Positions 54,982 to 63,792 of a stretch of DNA of 64,000 nucleotides are shown here, one piece after another; position 1 is the first letter of the stretch; each line of letters starts with the position of its first letter. Under the pieces are notes generated by a model. The model worked only from the letters and a program-made list of their open reading frames with translations. It was not told the DNA's origin and searched no databases. The stretch spans positions 1-64,000 of the forward strand of contig NZ_QGHD01000009.1 of assembly GCF_003148885.1 (NCBI RefSeq), written 5' to 3'. A program made the translations under genes and the position numbers. The DNA comes from Hallerella porci. Its GTDB lineage: Bacteria; Fibrobacterota; Fibrobacteria; Fibrobacterales; Fibrobacteraceae.

Positions 54982-55749
54982 ATGCAGTTTAAGACTTTGA
55001 TCGTAGATGATGAACCGTTGGCGCGCATGCGAATGCGCAAATTGTTGGAACCGTATTCGGATTTGGTAAGCATCGCTGGCGAAGCGAGCACCGGAGAAGA
55101 AGCGGTTGCACAAATTCGTTCGCTGCATCCCGATTTGGTTTTCTTGGACATTCAAATGCCAGATAAAAATGGCTTTGATGTATTGAAAGAAGTCGATTCT
55201 GAAGAAGATCCGCTGGTCGTCTTTACAACGGCTTACGATGAATATGCGTTAAAAGCTTTTGCCGAAGATACCGTTGATTATTTGTTAAAGCCGATTGAAG
55301 AAGAACGTTTGCAAAAATGCATGGACAAAGTGCGTCGCTTAGGCGCAATCCTCGGCGGCACAGTGGATACCGAAGAAGATATGCAGCGTTTGCTGAATCG
55401 CGCTCCAAGCAATCAACCGCAATATCTGCGTCGTATTCAAGCGAAAATTGGCGACCGCACCATTGTGATTCCCATCGAAAATATTTTCCGTTTTCAAAGC
55501 GAAGAAAAATATACGACTGTTTATGCGTCGAATGGAAAATTCATCATTAGCACGCCGCTCGTCGATTTAGAAAAACGTTTAGATCCGGCACAATTTGTCC
55601 GCGTTCATCGGGCGCATTTAATCGCCATCGATGCGATTACCGAATATCAGCGTTTGCCAAATGGACATTTTTCGATTAAACTCCACGACAAAGACAATTC
55701 GGTCATTCCAGTCAGCCGTAATTTTGTGAGCAATTTACACTCCTTGTAA
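54982..55749 (+). CDS. LytTR-family response regulator
   Basis: 255 residues from ATG 54982; nine codons further up are open but the conserved start is MQFKTLIVDDEPLARMR. Receiver domain 1-120 with acidic pocket VDDE, phosphoacceptor in VFLDIQMP and the lysine in DYLLKPI. LytTR DNA-binding domain from about 150 (IPIENIFRFQSEEKYTTVY, then FVRVHRAHLI). It regulates transcription by binding direct repeats. No histidine kinase is adjacent. A terminator follows 45 bases after the stop. Confidence 0.93.
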   Translation: MQFKTLIVDDEPLARMRMRKLLEPYSDLVSIAGEASTGEEAVAQIRSLHPDLVFLDIQMPDKNGFDVLKEVDSEEDPLVVFTTAYDEYALKAFAEDTVDYLLKPIEEERLQKCMDKVRRLGAILGGTVDTEEDMQRLLNRAPSNQPQYLRRIQAKIGDRTIVIPIENIFRFQSEEKYTTVYASNGKFIISTPLVDLEKRLDPAQFVRVHRAHLIAIDAITEYQRLPNGHFSIKLHDKDNSVIPVSRNFVSNLHSL

Positions 55750-55794
55750 AAAGCAATCTCGTTTCTGCAAAGAAAACGGAATGAATTGCTAAAG

Positions 55795-55820
55795 AAAAGC
55801 GTACTCCATGTGCGCTTTTT
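55795..55820 (+). terminator. intrinsic terminator after the LytTR gene
   Basis: AAAAGCGTAC-TCCAT-GTGCGCTTTT, ten pairs with one G-U, then T-rich sequence. The Shine-Dalgarno of the next gene lies just after it. Confidence 0.7.
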
Positions 55821-55837
55821 CTATTTTTGGGAGCCCT

Positions 55838-57283
55838 ATGCCAAATAGCTTAGAAACAGATAGCAAATTTCTAAAAAAAGGTGTCATTGTAAACATCATC
55901 GGCACCATTCTAAAAGTGTGCGGGCCGATGCTCACCTTTGTGCTTGCCCGCGTTTTTGGACCGGCGGAATTTGGCATTTTTGTGTCGGCGCAGACTTTGC
56001 TTTTGACGATTTCGCGCTCGGCGACTCTCGGACTGGATAAAGGGCTTTATTGGTATTTGCCGCAGAATAAATTGCAAGGGCGCAAACCTTTTGACGGTGT
56101 GATGGAATCGTTCTGGGTTTCTGTCGTCGTGTCGTTTATTTGTTTGGCTGTCATTTTTGTCGGCTCGTTTACGCCGTATATTTCAAAAGAACTTCCGTGG
56201 TACGCGCTATCGATTGTCTTCTTTGCCGCGTCCTACGTGTTGAGCAATACTTCGGAAGGAAACCGCAAACCGCAAAATGCCGTTTTCATCAATTCATTTT
56301 TTGTCGCCGTTTTATCGCCCGCGACATCGATTGCTTTACATTTTTTGAATGTTCCGCATGCGCTTCCGCTTGGACTTTTGGTCGGTCAAATGGGCGGATT
56401 TATTTTGCATTTCATTTTAGTGAAAAAGCAATTCCCGGAAATGCCATTCTTCCCAGGAAAATTTGTTTCGAAAGAACTTTTAAAATATTCTATTCCGCTG
56501 GGCTTTAATGAATTTGTTTCTTCATTTTTAATTCGCTCGGGCCTTTGGATGGTGATGCTTTTCTTTGGACCCGAGAAAGCGGGCGCTTACGGAATTATGG
56601 TGACGATTTCGAATGCGCTTCAAACGATTCGCGTAGGCTTTACGCCAATTCTTACGCCTGTTGTTGCGGGCATGGAAAAGGAACGTTTGAAAACGGACTT
56701 AAAACCGGTTTATAGTTATTGCGTTTTCATGGTGACGTTTATTCAACTTTTGATTGGATTTTTTATCGTGCTTTTCCCGAGTGAAATCATGAGCATCGCA
56801 GGAAAAGCGTTTATTATTCAGCCCGAAACTTTGGGAATTCTTTTGCTTGTGCATTTGGTGATGGGATTTGGCGGAATGACTTTAGTCGTGATCAACGGAA
56901 TCGGAAAAAGTTTATACACCTTAAAAATGAATTCATTTTGTTTAGCGGTTGCGTTAATTTCGGGATATTTTTTAGTGCCCGCATTCGGACTTGTCGGCGC
57001 TGCACTTTCGATGCTTTTATACAGCTTAATTGAAATTTTGTGGAACAATGTTTACTTGTGGCGTCTCGGGCTTCGCGTGTATTCGGCAAAGCTCATTTCG
57101 CAAGGTTTATGGGTTATCGGACTTATCGTCTTTTACATTTTAATCAATTTGAATTTATTCGCATTTTCGCTTGTCGAAAAATCCGTTTTATATATCGTTA
57201 TCGTCGCAGGACTTTTAGCTTATTGGAAAGTGATGAGCAAAAAAATGGCTGCCGATAAAAATTCTAATGGGGTTAAAGGCTAA
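55838..57283 (+). CDS. polysaccharide flippase (MOP family)
   Basis: 481 residues from ATG 55838, with GGGAG upstream; the ten codons above are in the terminator. About 13 hydrophobic segments and the family pattern VARVFGPAEFGIFVSAQ-like near the N-terminus (LARVFGPAEFG). It is the first gene of the second glycan operon and shares a base with licD (TAATG). It is only distantly similar to the flippase at 40389, so the two clusters probably serve different glycans. Confidence 0.85.
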   Translation: MPNSLETDSKFLKKGVIVNIIGTILKVCGPMLTFVLARVFGPAEFGIFVSAQTLLLTISRSATLGLDKGLYWYLPQNKLQGRKPFDGVMESFWVSVVVSFICLAVIFVGSFTPYISKELPWYALSIVFFAASYVLSNTSEGNRKPQNAVFINSFFVAVLSPATSIALHFLNVPHALPLGLLVGQMGGFILHFILVKKQFPEMPFFPGKFVSKELLKYSIPLGFNEFVSSFLIRSGLWMVMLFFGPEKAGAYGIMVTISNALQTIRVGFTPILTPVVAGMEKERLKTDLKPVYSYCVFMVTFIQLLIGFFIVLFPSEIMSIAGKAFIIQPETLGILLLVHLVMGFGGMTLVVINGIGKSLYTLKMNSFCLAVALISGYFLVPAFGLVGAALSMLLYSLIEILWNNVYLWRLGLRVYSAKLISQGLWVIGLIVFYILINLNLFAFSLVEKSVLYIVIVAGLLAYWKVMSKKMAADKNSNGVKG

Positions 57284-58101
57284 TGAAAAAATTAAACACG
57301 CACGAATGTCGTGAAATTCAAATGTCTGTCTTGGATGAAATTGACAGACTTTGTAAAGAAAATCATTTGAAGTATAGCCTTGCGTATGGAACTTTACTCG
57401 GAGCGATTCGTCATAAAGGCTACATTCCTTGGGACGATGACATCGATATTTTTCTTTTGCGAAGCGATTACGACAAATTGATTTCGCTTTTGAAAAATGC
57501 TAGCATTAAAAAAGCCGATTGGCTTACGCTTGCTGACGATACTTGCAGCGATTACTTTTATCCGTTTGCCAAAGTTTACGACAATCGCACGACAGTGAAA
57601 ATGGAACGCCACAAAGGCGAAATGGGACTTTGGGTCGATATTTTCCCGATGGATAATTTACCGCAAAAGCAATTCTTTGAAAAATTTTTCGTTTACTATT
57701 GCAGTTTTTTGCGCGTGATTAGTTTATCGATTACAACGGATTTTGAATCCAAACAATACGATAAATGGACTTTATTTTACAAACGCATTTTCCACACTTT
57801 TGCAAAAGTCATCGGCGAAAAAAGATTTTGCCGTTACGTGGAACGCGTTTATCAAAAGTATGCAAATAAGCCTTCGAAAAATGTGGCGACTCTTTTCTTT
57901 GATACAAAAACCGACCGCATTTTAGACAAAGAAAAAATTGCAGAAACCGTTTCGTATGCGTTTGAAAATAGACATTACGATGGCGTCAAAAATTACGATT
58001 ATTATTTGACGGAATTTTACAGCGATTATATGCAGCTGCCGCCTGTCGAAAAACGCTACAATCACGGGCTCGATTGCTATTTAAAAGACGAAAAAATTTA
58101 A
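57283..58101 (+). CDS. licD: LicD-family phosphotransferase
   Basis: 272 residues. LAYGTLLGAIRHKGYIPWDD at 33-52 with the acidic cluster DDDID at 51-55 is diagnostic for LicD/fukutin-type enzymes, which transfer a phospho-amino-alcohol such as phosphocholine from a CDP carrier to a glycan. It overlaps the flippase gene by TAATG and precedes a HisC-like and a LicC-like gene. The donor here may not be choline. Confidence 0.88.
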   Translation: MKKLNTHECREIQMSVLDEIDRLCKENHLKYSLAYGTLLGAIRHKGYIPWDDDIDIFLLRSDYDKLISLLKNASIKKADWLTLADDTCSDYFYPFAKVYDNRTTVKMERHKGEMGLWVDIFPMDNLPQKQFFEKFFVYYCSFLRVISLSITTDFESKQYDKWTLFYKRIFHTFAKVIGEKRFCRYVERVYQKYANKPSKNVATLFFDTKTDRILDKEKIAETVSYAFENRHYDGVKNYDYYLTEFYSDYMQLPPVEKRYNHGLDCYLKDEKI

Positions 58102-58121
58102 CACTCAACAAAAGGCAAACT

Positions 58122-59153
58122 ATGAATTACTTAGATAGAAACGAATTCAATTTCAAACCTTCCGAAAAAGTTTTGAATGCAATTCGAAATTTTAATCCCG
58201 AAGAACTTTGCTTTTACACGCGCATTTACGACGAAGGTAAAAAGAGCATTTTCTCGGTGAAGTTAAGCGCAATCTACAATGTTCCCGAAAGTCAAATTTT
58301 ATTGGGCTACGGTGGCGAAGATATTTTGAAAAATGCCGTGCATTATTTTTTAATGAAAGGCGATAATAAAACCATCATGATTCCCGAATTTTCGTGGTGG
58401 TATTATAATCGCATTGCGGGCGAATGCGGCGGCACTTTTACGATGTATCCGCTTTACGAAAAAGAAGATACCTTTGCTTACGATGTCGATGAAGTGATTA
58501 AACTGACCAATCAAAATCATCCGCGGATGTTGCTTTTGGCATCTCCGAATAATCCGACGGGAAATTCTTTAACTCCCGATGAAATTTCTCGCATCATGGA
58601 AAACATTCCAAGCGATACAATTGTTTTAATCGATGAGGCTTACGCTTCGTTTATTTGCACCGATACCGCTTACATTGCGCCGCTCGTTGCAAAATATTCG
58701 AACTTGATTATTTCGCGCACACTGTCTAAATTCTTCGGGCTTCCGGGTCTTCGCATGGGCTTTGGATTTATCGGAAAAGGTCATGATTCGTTCTTGAGTT
58801 ACGCCAATAAATATTTGGGCTACAACCGTTTTAGCGAAGCGGTTGCGATGGCTGCAATCGATAGCGAAGATCATTATCGGAAAGTCGCCGATGAAATGCA
58901 GTGGGACAGAGACCTTTTCCAAAAAGAACTCGGCGGTCTTCCGGGCTTTAAAATTTACAAGAGCGTTGCCAATTTTATTTTGATTAAATATCCGGTGCGC
59001 ATTCAGGAAGCGCTCAAAAAAGCGCTCGCCGAACAAGATTACAAAATCAAATTTATGACCGATAAAGGTTTGGAAGATTGCTTGCGCATTACTCTCGGGC
59101 GGAAAGAACAAATTCAACTCGTCGTCGATACGATTAAAAGGTGCGCATTATGA
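58122..59153 (+). CDS. HisC/CobD-like PLP-dependent enzyme
   Basis: 343 residues from ATG 58122. Fold-type-I motifs: SPNNPTG at 141-147, DEAY at 171-174, the PLP lysine at 203 in SRTLSKFFG, and the carboxylate-binding arginine at 211. HisC and the threonine-phosphate decarboxylase CobD share this shape. Between licD and a cytidylyltransferase gene it could make a phosphorylated amino alcohol or amino phosphonate instead of histidine. No other his gene is nearby. ATGA overlap with the next gene. Confidence 0.8.
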   Translation: MNYLDRNEFNFKPSEKVLNAIRNFNPEELCFYTRIYDEGKKSIFSVKLSAIYNVPESQILLGYGGEDILKNAVHYFLMKGDNKTIMIPEFSWWYYNRIAGECGGTFTMYPLYEKEDTFAYDVDEVIKLTNQNHPRMLLLASPNNPTGNSLTPDEISRIMENIPSDTIVLIDEAYASFICTDTAYIAPLVAKYSNLIISRTLSKFFGLPGLRMGFGFIGKGHDSFLSYANKYLGYNRFSEAVAMAAIDSEDHYRKVADEMQWDRDLFQKELGGLPGFKIYKSVANFILIKYPVRIQEALKKALAEQDYKIKFMTDKGLEDCLRITLGRKEQIQLVVDTIKRCAL

Positions 59154-59875
59154 TTGCTGTCATTTTAGCCGCAGGAATTGCTTCGCGTCTGCGCCCGCTC
59201 ACAAACGATACGCCAAAGTGCTTGCTCGATGTCAAAGGCAAATCGCTTTTGGAACGTTCGATGAACGCGTTAATCGATGCGGGCATTTCGGAATTTGTGA
59301 TTGTCACGGGTTATCTCAATCAAAAAATTGAAAATTTCGTAAACGCAAATTACAAACAAATTAACGTTACCTTTATTCATAACGATGTTTACGAATTGAC
59401 CAATAACATTTATTCTTTGTGGCTTTCGCGCAAAGTCGTCGATGCCAAAGACTTTTTGCTTTTAGATAGCGATCTACTTTACGACCCGCAAATCGTAAAA
59501 AATGTCTTGGCGGATAAAAACGAAAATGTGCTCACGCTCATTCGCCATGAACTTGGCGAAGAAGAAATGAAAGTCGTCACCGACGAAAAAGGCGCAATCG
59601 TTGAAATCAGTAAAACTTGCGACCCGAAAATGGCTGCGGGCGAAAGTTTAGGCATCGAAAAAATCGGCAAAAATTATTCGAAAGCTTTGTTCATCGAACT
59701 TGATAAAATGATGAACCAAGAGCATTTGGAAAATAAATTCTACGAGCTTGCTTTTGAACGCTTGATTCAGCAAGGGCACACTTACAGCGTTTTAGATGCA
59801 TCAAATTATTTTTCGTGCGAGCTTGATACCGTCGAAGATTTTGAAAATGCGAAAGTGAAAATTCCGCTGCCGTAA
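59150..59875 (+). CDS. LicC-like nucleotidyltransferase
   Basis: 241 residues from ATG 59150. ILAAGIASRLRPLT at 5-18 is the nucleotide-binding loop (with Ala in place of the usual second Gly), followed by PKCLLDVKGKSLLER and a DSD metal motif in FLLLDSDLLYD. Close to LicC-type CTP:phosphocholine cytidylyltransferases and their relatives in phosphonate pathways. It would activate the small phospho-compound for LicD. Confidence 0.83.
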   Translation: MIAVILAAGIASRLRPLTNDTPKCLLDVKGKSLLERSMNALIDAGISEFVIVTGYLNQKIENFVNANYKQINVTFIHNDVYELTNNIYSLWLSRKVVDAKDFLLLDSDLLYDPQIVKNVLADKNENVLTLIRHELGEEEMKVVTDEKGAIVEISKTCDPKMAAGESLGIEKIGKNYSKALFIELDKMMNQEHLENKFYELAFERLIQQGHTYSVLDASNYFSCELDTVEDFENAKVKIPLP

Positions 59876-59908
59876 AAACGCTGAAAATTTTTGCAAGGAA
59901 ATGAAACC

Positions 59909-60922
59909 ATGGTGAAGTATCTTTTTGTTCTGACGAGTTCTCCGAAAGATTTTTTCTGCGAACAAACTTTGGTTGCTATCGCATCGTTGCGGGATCACAA
60001 TCCGAATGCGTTTGTGACTCTTTTGACGGATGACAAAACGGCTGCAACGCTCACGGGGCCGCGGGCTGCATTAAAAGATGCTGTCGATGAATTTAAAGCG
60101 CTTACGTTAGATGAAAAGTTTACGCCGATGTTGCGTTCGCGTTATTTGAAAACGGTCATGCGCAATGTCATCGATGGCGATTTTCTTTACATGGATTCGG
60201 ATATCGCAATCGTCGATGATTTGACAATTCCCGCAGAATGGGCAGGCGGCATTTACGCGGTTCTCGATTTTCACACGAATTTGCACAAGGCAATCAATCG
60301 CAAAAAAGTGTTGAACAATGCGAAGCGTCTCGGTTTTTCGCCGATTTTAAATGACGAAATTTTTAACGGAGGCGTGATGTTTGCTGCCGATACGCCGGAA
60401 TGCCGCAAATTTTTTGAAACGTGGCATGAACTTTGGCTGTATTGCGTGAACAAAAATTTCCCCTACGATATGGCTTCTCTCGCTGAAGCGAATTTCAAAT
60501 TTCATTATGTGACACGGAAAATGCCCGGCGGTTGGAATTGTCAACTCGCTTACGGCAACCGTTTTCTCCCGACTGCAAAAGTGCTCCACTTCTTCGGTTC
60601 TCGCATTATCGATACTTGCGGCCACAAAGTTCCTGAATCGATGAATTTATTTTTGCCGAAAATTTTGCGGAAAGATTTTTACACGAATTTGAAAAATATT
60701 CCGGTGAAAGTCGGCGCCGATAAAAAAATCACAATCAACGAATATTACGACGATGTGATTTTACACGCCAAAGAAGAATTTGAATATCAAACGAAAAAAG
60801 TGGGAGCCGCTGGCGCTTATATTATTCGCAGTTATGCGTTTGCAAAATCGCTAGCGTGGATTTATAAGAAGGCGCCGTTCCTTACCAAATTGCTTTCGGG
60901 AATTGGAAAAATTATTGGGTAA
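59909..60922 (+). CDS. DXD-type glycosyltransferase
   Basis: 337 residues from ATG 59909, with AAGGA about eight bases upstream. GT-A features: FVTLLTDDKTA, YMDSDIAIVDD (the DXD metal site near 93-99) and FNGGVMFAAD, as in family-8-like or nucleotide-diphospho-sugar transferases. Last gene of the operon. It ends tail to tail with the gene at 60912, with 11 bases of overlap. The C-terminal segment SLAWIYKKAPFLTKLL may contact the membrane. Confidence 0.8.
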   Translation: MVKYLFVLTSSPKDFFCEQTLVAIASLRDHNPNAFVTLLTDDKTAATLTGPRAALKDAVDEFKALTLDEKFTPMLRSRYLKTVMRNVIDGDFLYMDSDIAIVDDLTIPAEWAGGIYAVLDFHTNLHKAINRKKVLNNAKRLGFSPILNDEIFNGGVMFAADTPECRKFFETWHELWLYCVNKNFPYDMASLAEANFKFHYVTRKMPGGWNCQLAYGNRFLPTAKVLHFFGSRIIDTCGHKVPESMNLFLPKILRKDFYTNLKNIPVKVGADKKITINEYYDDVILHAKEEFEYQTKKVGAAGAYIIRSYAFAKSLAWIYKKAPFLTKLLSGIGKIIG

Positions 60923-62018
60923 TGTTAAAAAGTTTTCGTTCTTGATTTTGCAAAATTTGAATGAAAGAATCTTGCGAAAAATCAAATGGGCGAATGTCGT
61001 AATCGATGGCGAGCAAATACGGCGACGCATTATGGAAATTGAATTTGTCAATTTCCGATTGCAGCTCTTGTAAACAATTTTCGATTGCTGAATTTTCTTG
61101 GGAAGTTATCAAAATTAAAAATTCATCGCCATCGCAGTGGATGGAATTGCCGCGATCGCCGACTGCGGTTTTTAACATTTGCGCAAAATTTTGAATAAAA
61201 GAATTTTGCGGAAAACTCAAATTGATTTTTCGAAAATCGTGAACTGTTAAAAGAATCGCCGTCATTTTGGTGGGACGAATTTTGGCAGAAACGCGTTGCA
61301 AAAAATTCAAATAATTGCGATTGTAAAGTCCGGATTCTTGATCGCGGAAAAGTTTTTCGTTCTGTAAACTGACGAGAATTCCCGCAAGAGAAATGGCGAG
61401 AGAAACGGAGAGAACAGAATTGCCGTAGAAAAAAGTTTGAACGCTTCCGCCGATAATCGCGGGCAATAAATAAGCCCACAGCGGAAAGGATTTGAAAACG
61501 CCGCCGCGCAGGCGCGTGCAAAAATAAAAGATAATCGAATCGATTAAAATGCCGTAATCGATGCAAAGGAAATAATTGTAGAAAGTTTCGCGGTGGTAAA
61601 AATTATTATCGTCGAGAGAAAAGGAAAGCGGTTCGATAAAATTGATGCAAAGAAGAAAAATCCCCGAAGCGATGGCGACAAATAAGCAGCCGTTATGTAA
61701 CTGCGAAAGCGGAGATTTTAAATGCGCCGCCAAAAAACGCAGCCAATAAAAACTTGTGAGCATAATGGAAACATAAAGCCAACTCGTAGAAACGGCGATG
61801 AAAATGCGCGCAAATTGTCCGGGATGTCCGATAAATAAATACGAAAGTGGGTCGGCGATGCAGTTAGACAACGAGCAAATCATCAAAATCGTTAAATTTT
61901 TATTTTCTTCGGAATTATCTTTAAATCGCCAGCGGCTCGTGAGCAGCAAAAGGCAAATCAAAAGACAACCGAAAAGGTTGACGATAAAAATATTTTCCAA
62001 ATCAAAATTTGTAGGCAT
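60912..62018 (-). CDS. membrane protein with a degenerate GGDEF domain
   Basis: 368 residues from ATG 62018 (a TTG 12 codons up is possible). The N-terminal half has about seven transmembrane helices. From about 245 a GGDEF-like domain begins at DQESGLYNRNYLNFL, but the signature is CDGDEF instead of GGDEF and no I-site is seen. It may be a weak cyclase, a c-di-GMP or GTP sensor, or inactive. It is divergent from the FISUMP gene. Confidence 0.75.
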   Translation of the reverse strand: MPTNFDLENIFIVNLFGCLLICLLLLTSRWRFKDNSEENKNLTILMICSLSNCIADPLSYLFIGHPGQFARIFIAVSTSWLYVSIMLTSFYWLRFLAAHLKSPLSQLHNGCLFVAIASGIFLLCINFIEPLSFSLDDNNFYHRETFYNYFLCIDYGILIDSIIFYFCTRLRGGVFKSFPLWAYLLPAIIGGSVQTFFYGNSVLSVSLAISLAGILVSLQNEKLFRDQESGLYNRNYLNFLQRVSAKIRPTKMTAILLTVHDFRKINLSFPQNSFIQNFAQMLKTAVGDRGNSIHCDGDEFLILITSQENSAIENCLQELQSEIDKFNFHNASPYLLAIDYDIRPFDFSQDSFIQILQNQERKLFNITQ

Positions 62019-62109
62019 AGAATAAATTCTTAAAAATTCTTTTTTAATATCCAAAAGATAACTAAAAATTACTATTTTTGCGAGCGAATTTCATTTTGAG
62101 GGTGAAAAA

Positions 62110-63780
62110 ATGAAGAAAAATTTTTTTACAAAAGTTCTTTTGGTGAATGTTCTGTTTGTGCTGACGCTGAACGGATGGGCACAAGAAACGGAATCGGCTG
62201 ATTCTCTTGTTGTAAAAGAACCGGCAATCGATAGCCTCGCTTGGATGGAAACGAAAATTCGAAATTCCTGTGCGGGCGTTGAAGAGGAATCGCTTTGCTT
62301 GGAATGGATGCGGACGCATTCTGCTCTGCAATGGAAAACTCTCGATTCTTTATTTTGCAAAAATCGCGAATCGATTGATGCGTGCAAATTGTATTTGGAT
62401 AGCATTCCGCGTGAAAAGCGCGGACCGTATTTGCGCACATTAGAATCCGAAGGACTTTTGAATTTTACGCGCACTGTTGAATCGGATACCGTTTACGAAA
62501 AAACGCTGACAACGGGCGAGTGCTTCCGCGATCTCGAAGAAATGACAAATCGCACAATGCGAATGATTGCGGAATCGGATGCGGGCGATTCGATGCATTT
62601 TGATTTTGGAAATTGCGCTTTTGATGGAAGCGATTCAGCGAAGCACGATTGCGAAAGTTTGATGAATGCATTTGCGCAAGCGCGAAAAGAAGAATGTGCG
62701 ACGAGCGTTGTCACGAAAATGGTCCGCGAAAAATTTGAAAAAGTAGAACAAGTTCATTTATTCGATCGGCAAATTGATGCGCTGTGGTCGGGGCTTTGGA
62801 ATTTAGATTGGTATAAACGCGATACATCGTGGAATCGCGATATGGAATTTTTAGGAAAAATGGGGCTCAGTTATTCCGAAGAATATTTGCGGACGCAAAT
62901 TCGCGATGCGTTTCAAAATACGAATGATGTGTGGAATTTCCACCTTCTCAATGCGTGTTCCGTTTACCCGACAATCGATGACGGCTACGAAAAAATGCAA
63001 TATTTCCGCTTATTCGATTGCGATTCGATTTTGAAAAATCATCAGTTGAGTTGCGACGGAAGCGTTCTCGAAAAAGAAGTGCCGCGGACGATGAATGGTC
63101 AACAACCGGTAAAAGTCATTTGCGATTTGAAAGAACATCGTTGGCGGGAAATGAATGAAGAAGAACGTCGCTTTGGATTATGTTCTGCGAAAAATTTCGG
63201 CGAAGAAAAGAAAACGCCGACGGGAATTTTTATCTGCGATCAAGGTTGGAAAAAATTGACAGAAGCGGACACTTGGGATAGGGATTTTTCCAGTGGATTT
63301 GCTGCGGGAAAATTCCGTCCGAAGCGAGAATATTTTCAAGATTCGCGTGATGGAAAAGTTTATCGCATTGTCAAAGTGGGAACGCAAACATGGATGGCGA
63401 TGAATTTAAATTACGCGACTTTGTGGGGAAGCCGTTGCGGAAACGGAAAAGACATCAACTGCACAGCTTACGGTCGGCTTTACAATCAAGAAGCTGCGCA
63501 AAAAGTTTGCCCAGCCGGTTGGCATTTGCCGACTTCTGCCGATTGGGAAAATTTGTATGCTGCTTTGCAAAATCAAGTGCCTGCGAATCAGAAAAATAAA
63601 TTGATTTCTGCGGGAGGATTTGTGTGGCAGCCGGCACCGAAAAAAGAGGCGATGGTTTATTGGATTCCCGATGTAACTGCCGAAAGAATGACTGCGCGAG
63701 TCAAGCAAACGGGAATTTCTTGGGATGCGGAATCGGGAAAATTTCCCTATCATCCAGTACGCTGCGTGCTCGATGAATAG
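62110..63780 (+). CDS. secreted FISUMP-domain protein
   Basis: 556 residues. Signal peptide 1-25 (LNGWAQ), a long helical cysteine-bearing middle (ECFRDLEEM, HDCESLMNAF, ACSVYPTIDD) and, from about 412, the Fibrobacter succinogenes major paralogous domain: YRIVKVGTQTWMAMNLNY, NCTAYGRLYN, VCPAGWHLPTSADWENL and the closing HPVRCVLD. The domain is widespread in extracellular proteins of the phylum; its role is unknown. Its regular pairs of cysteines suggest disulfides. Confidence 0.88.
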   Translation: MKKNFFTKVLLVNVLFVLTLNGWAQETESADSLVVKEPAIDSLAWMETKIRNSCAGVEEESLCLEWMRTHSALQWKTLDSLFCKNRESIDACKLYLDSIPREKRGPYLRTLESEGLLNFTRTVESDTVYEKTLTTGECFRDLEEMTNRTMRMIAESDAGDSMHFDFGNCAFDGSDSAKHDCESLMNAFAQARKEECATSVVTKMVREKFEKVEQVHLFDRQIDALWSGLWNLDWYKRDTSWNRDMEFLGKMGLSYSEEYLRTQIRDAFQNTNDVWNFHLLNACSVYPTIDDGYEKMQYFRLFDCDSILKNHQLSCDGSVLEKEVPRTMNGQQPVKVICDLKEHRWREMNEEERRFGLCSAKNFGEEKKTPTGIFICDQGWKKLTEADTWDRDFSSGFAAGKFRPKREYFQDSRDGKVYRIVKVGTQTWMAMNLNYATLWGSRCGNGKDINCTAYGRLYNQEAAQKVCPAGWHLPTSADWENLYAALQNQVPANQKNKLISAGGFVWQPAPKKEAMVYWIPDVTAERMTARVKQTGISWDAESGKFPYHPVRCVLDE

Positions 63781-63792
63781 TACATTAAGAAT
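63781..63792 (+). promoter_or_regulatory. predicted -10 box of a leaderless promoter
   Basis: TACATT at 63781-63786, directly after the FISUMP stop, six bases, then ATG at 63793. There is no Shine-Dalgarno and no evident -35. Confidence 0.35.

Noticed and set aside
58122-59153. Annotating the PLP enzyme as histidinol-phosphate aminotransferase hisC
   Set aside because: The motifs fit HisC, but no histidine genes are nearby and the LicD/LicC-like context points elsewhere, so I kept a neutral name.
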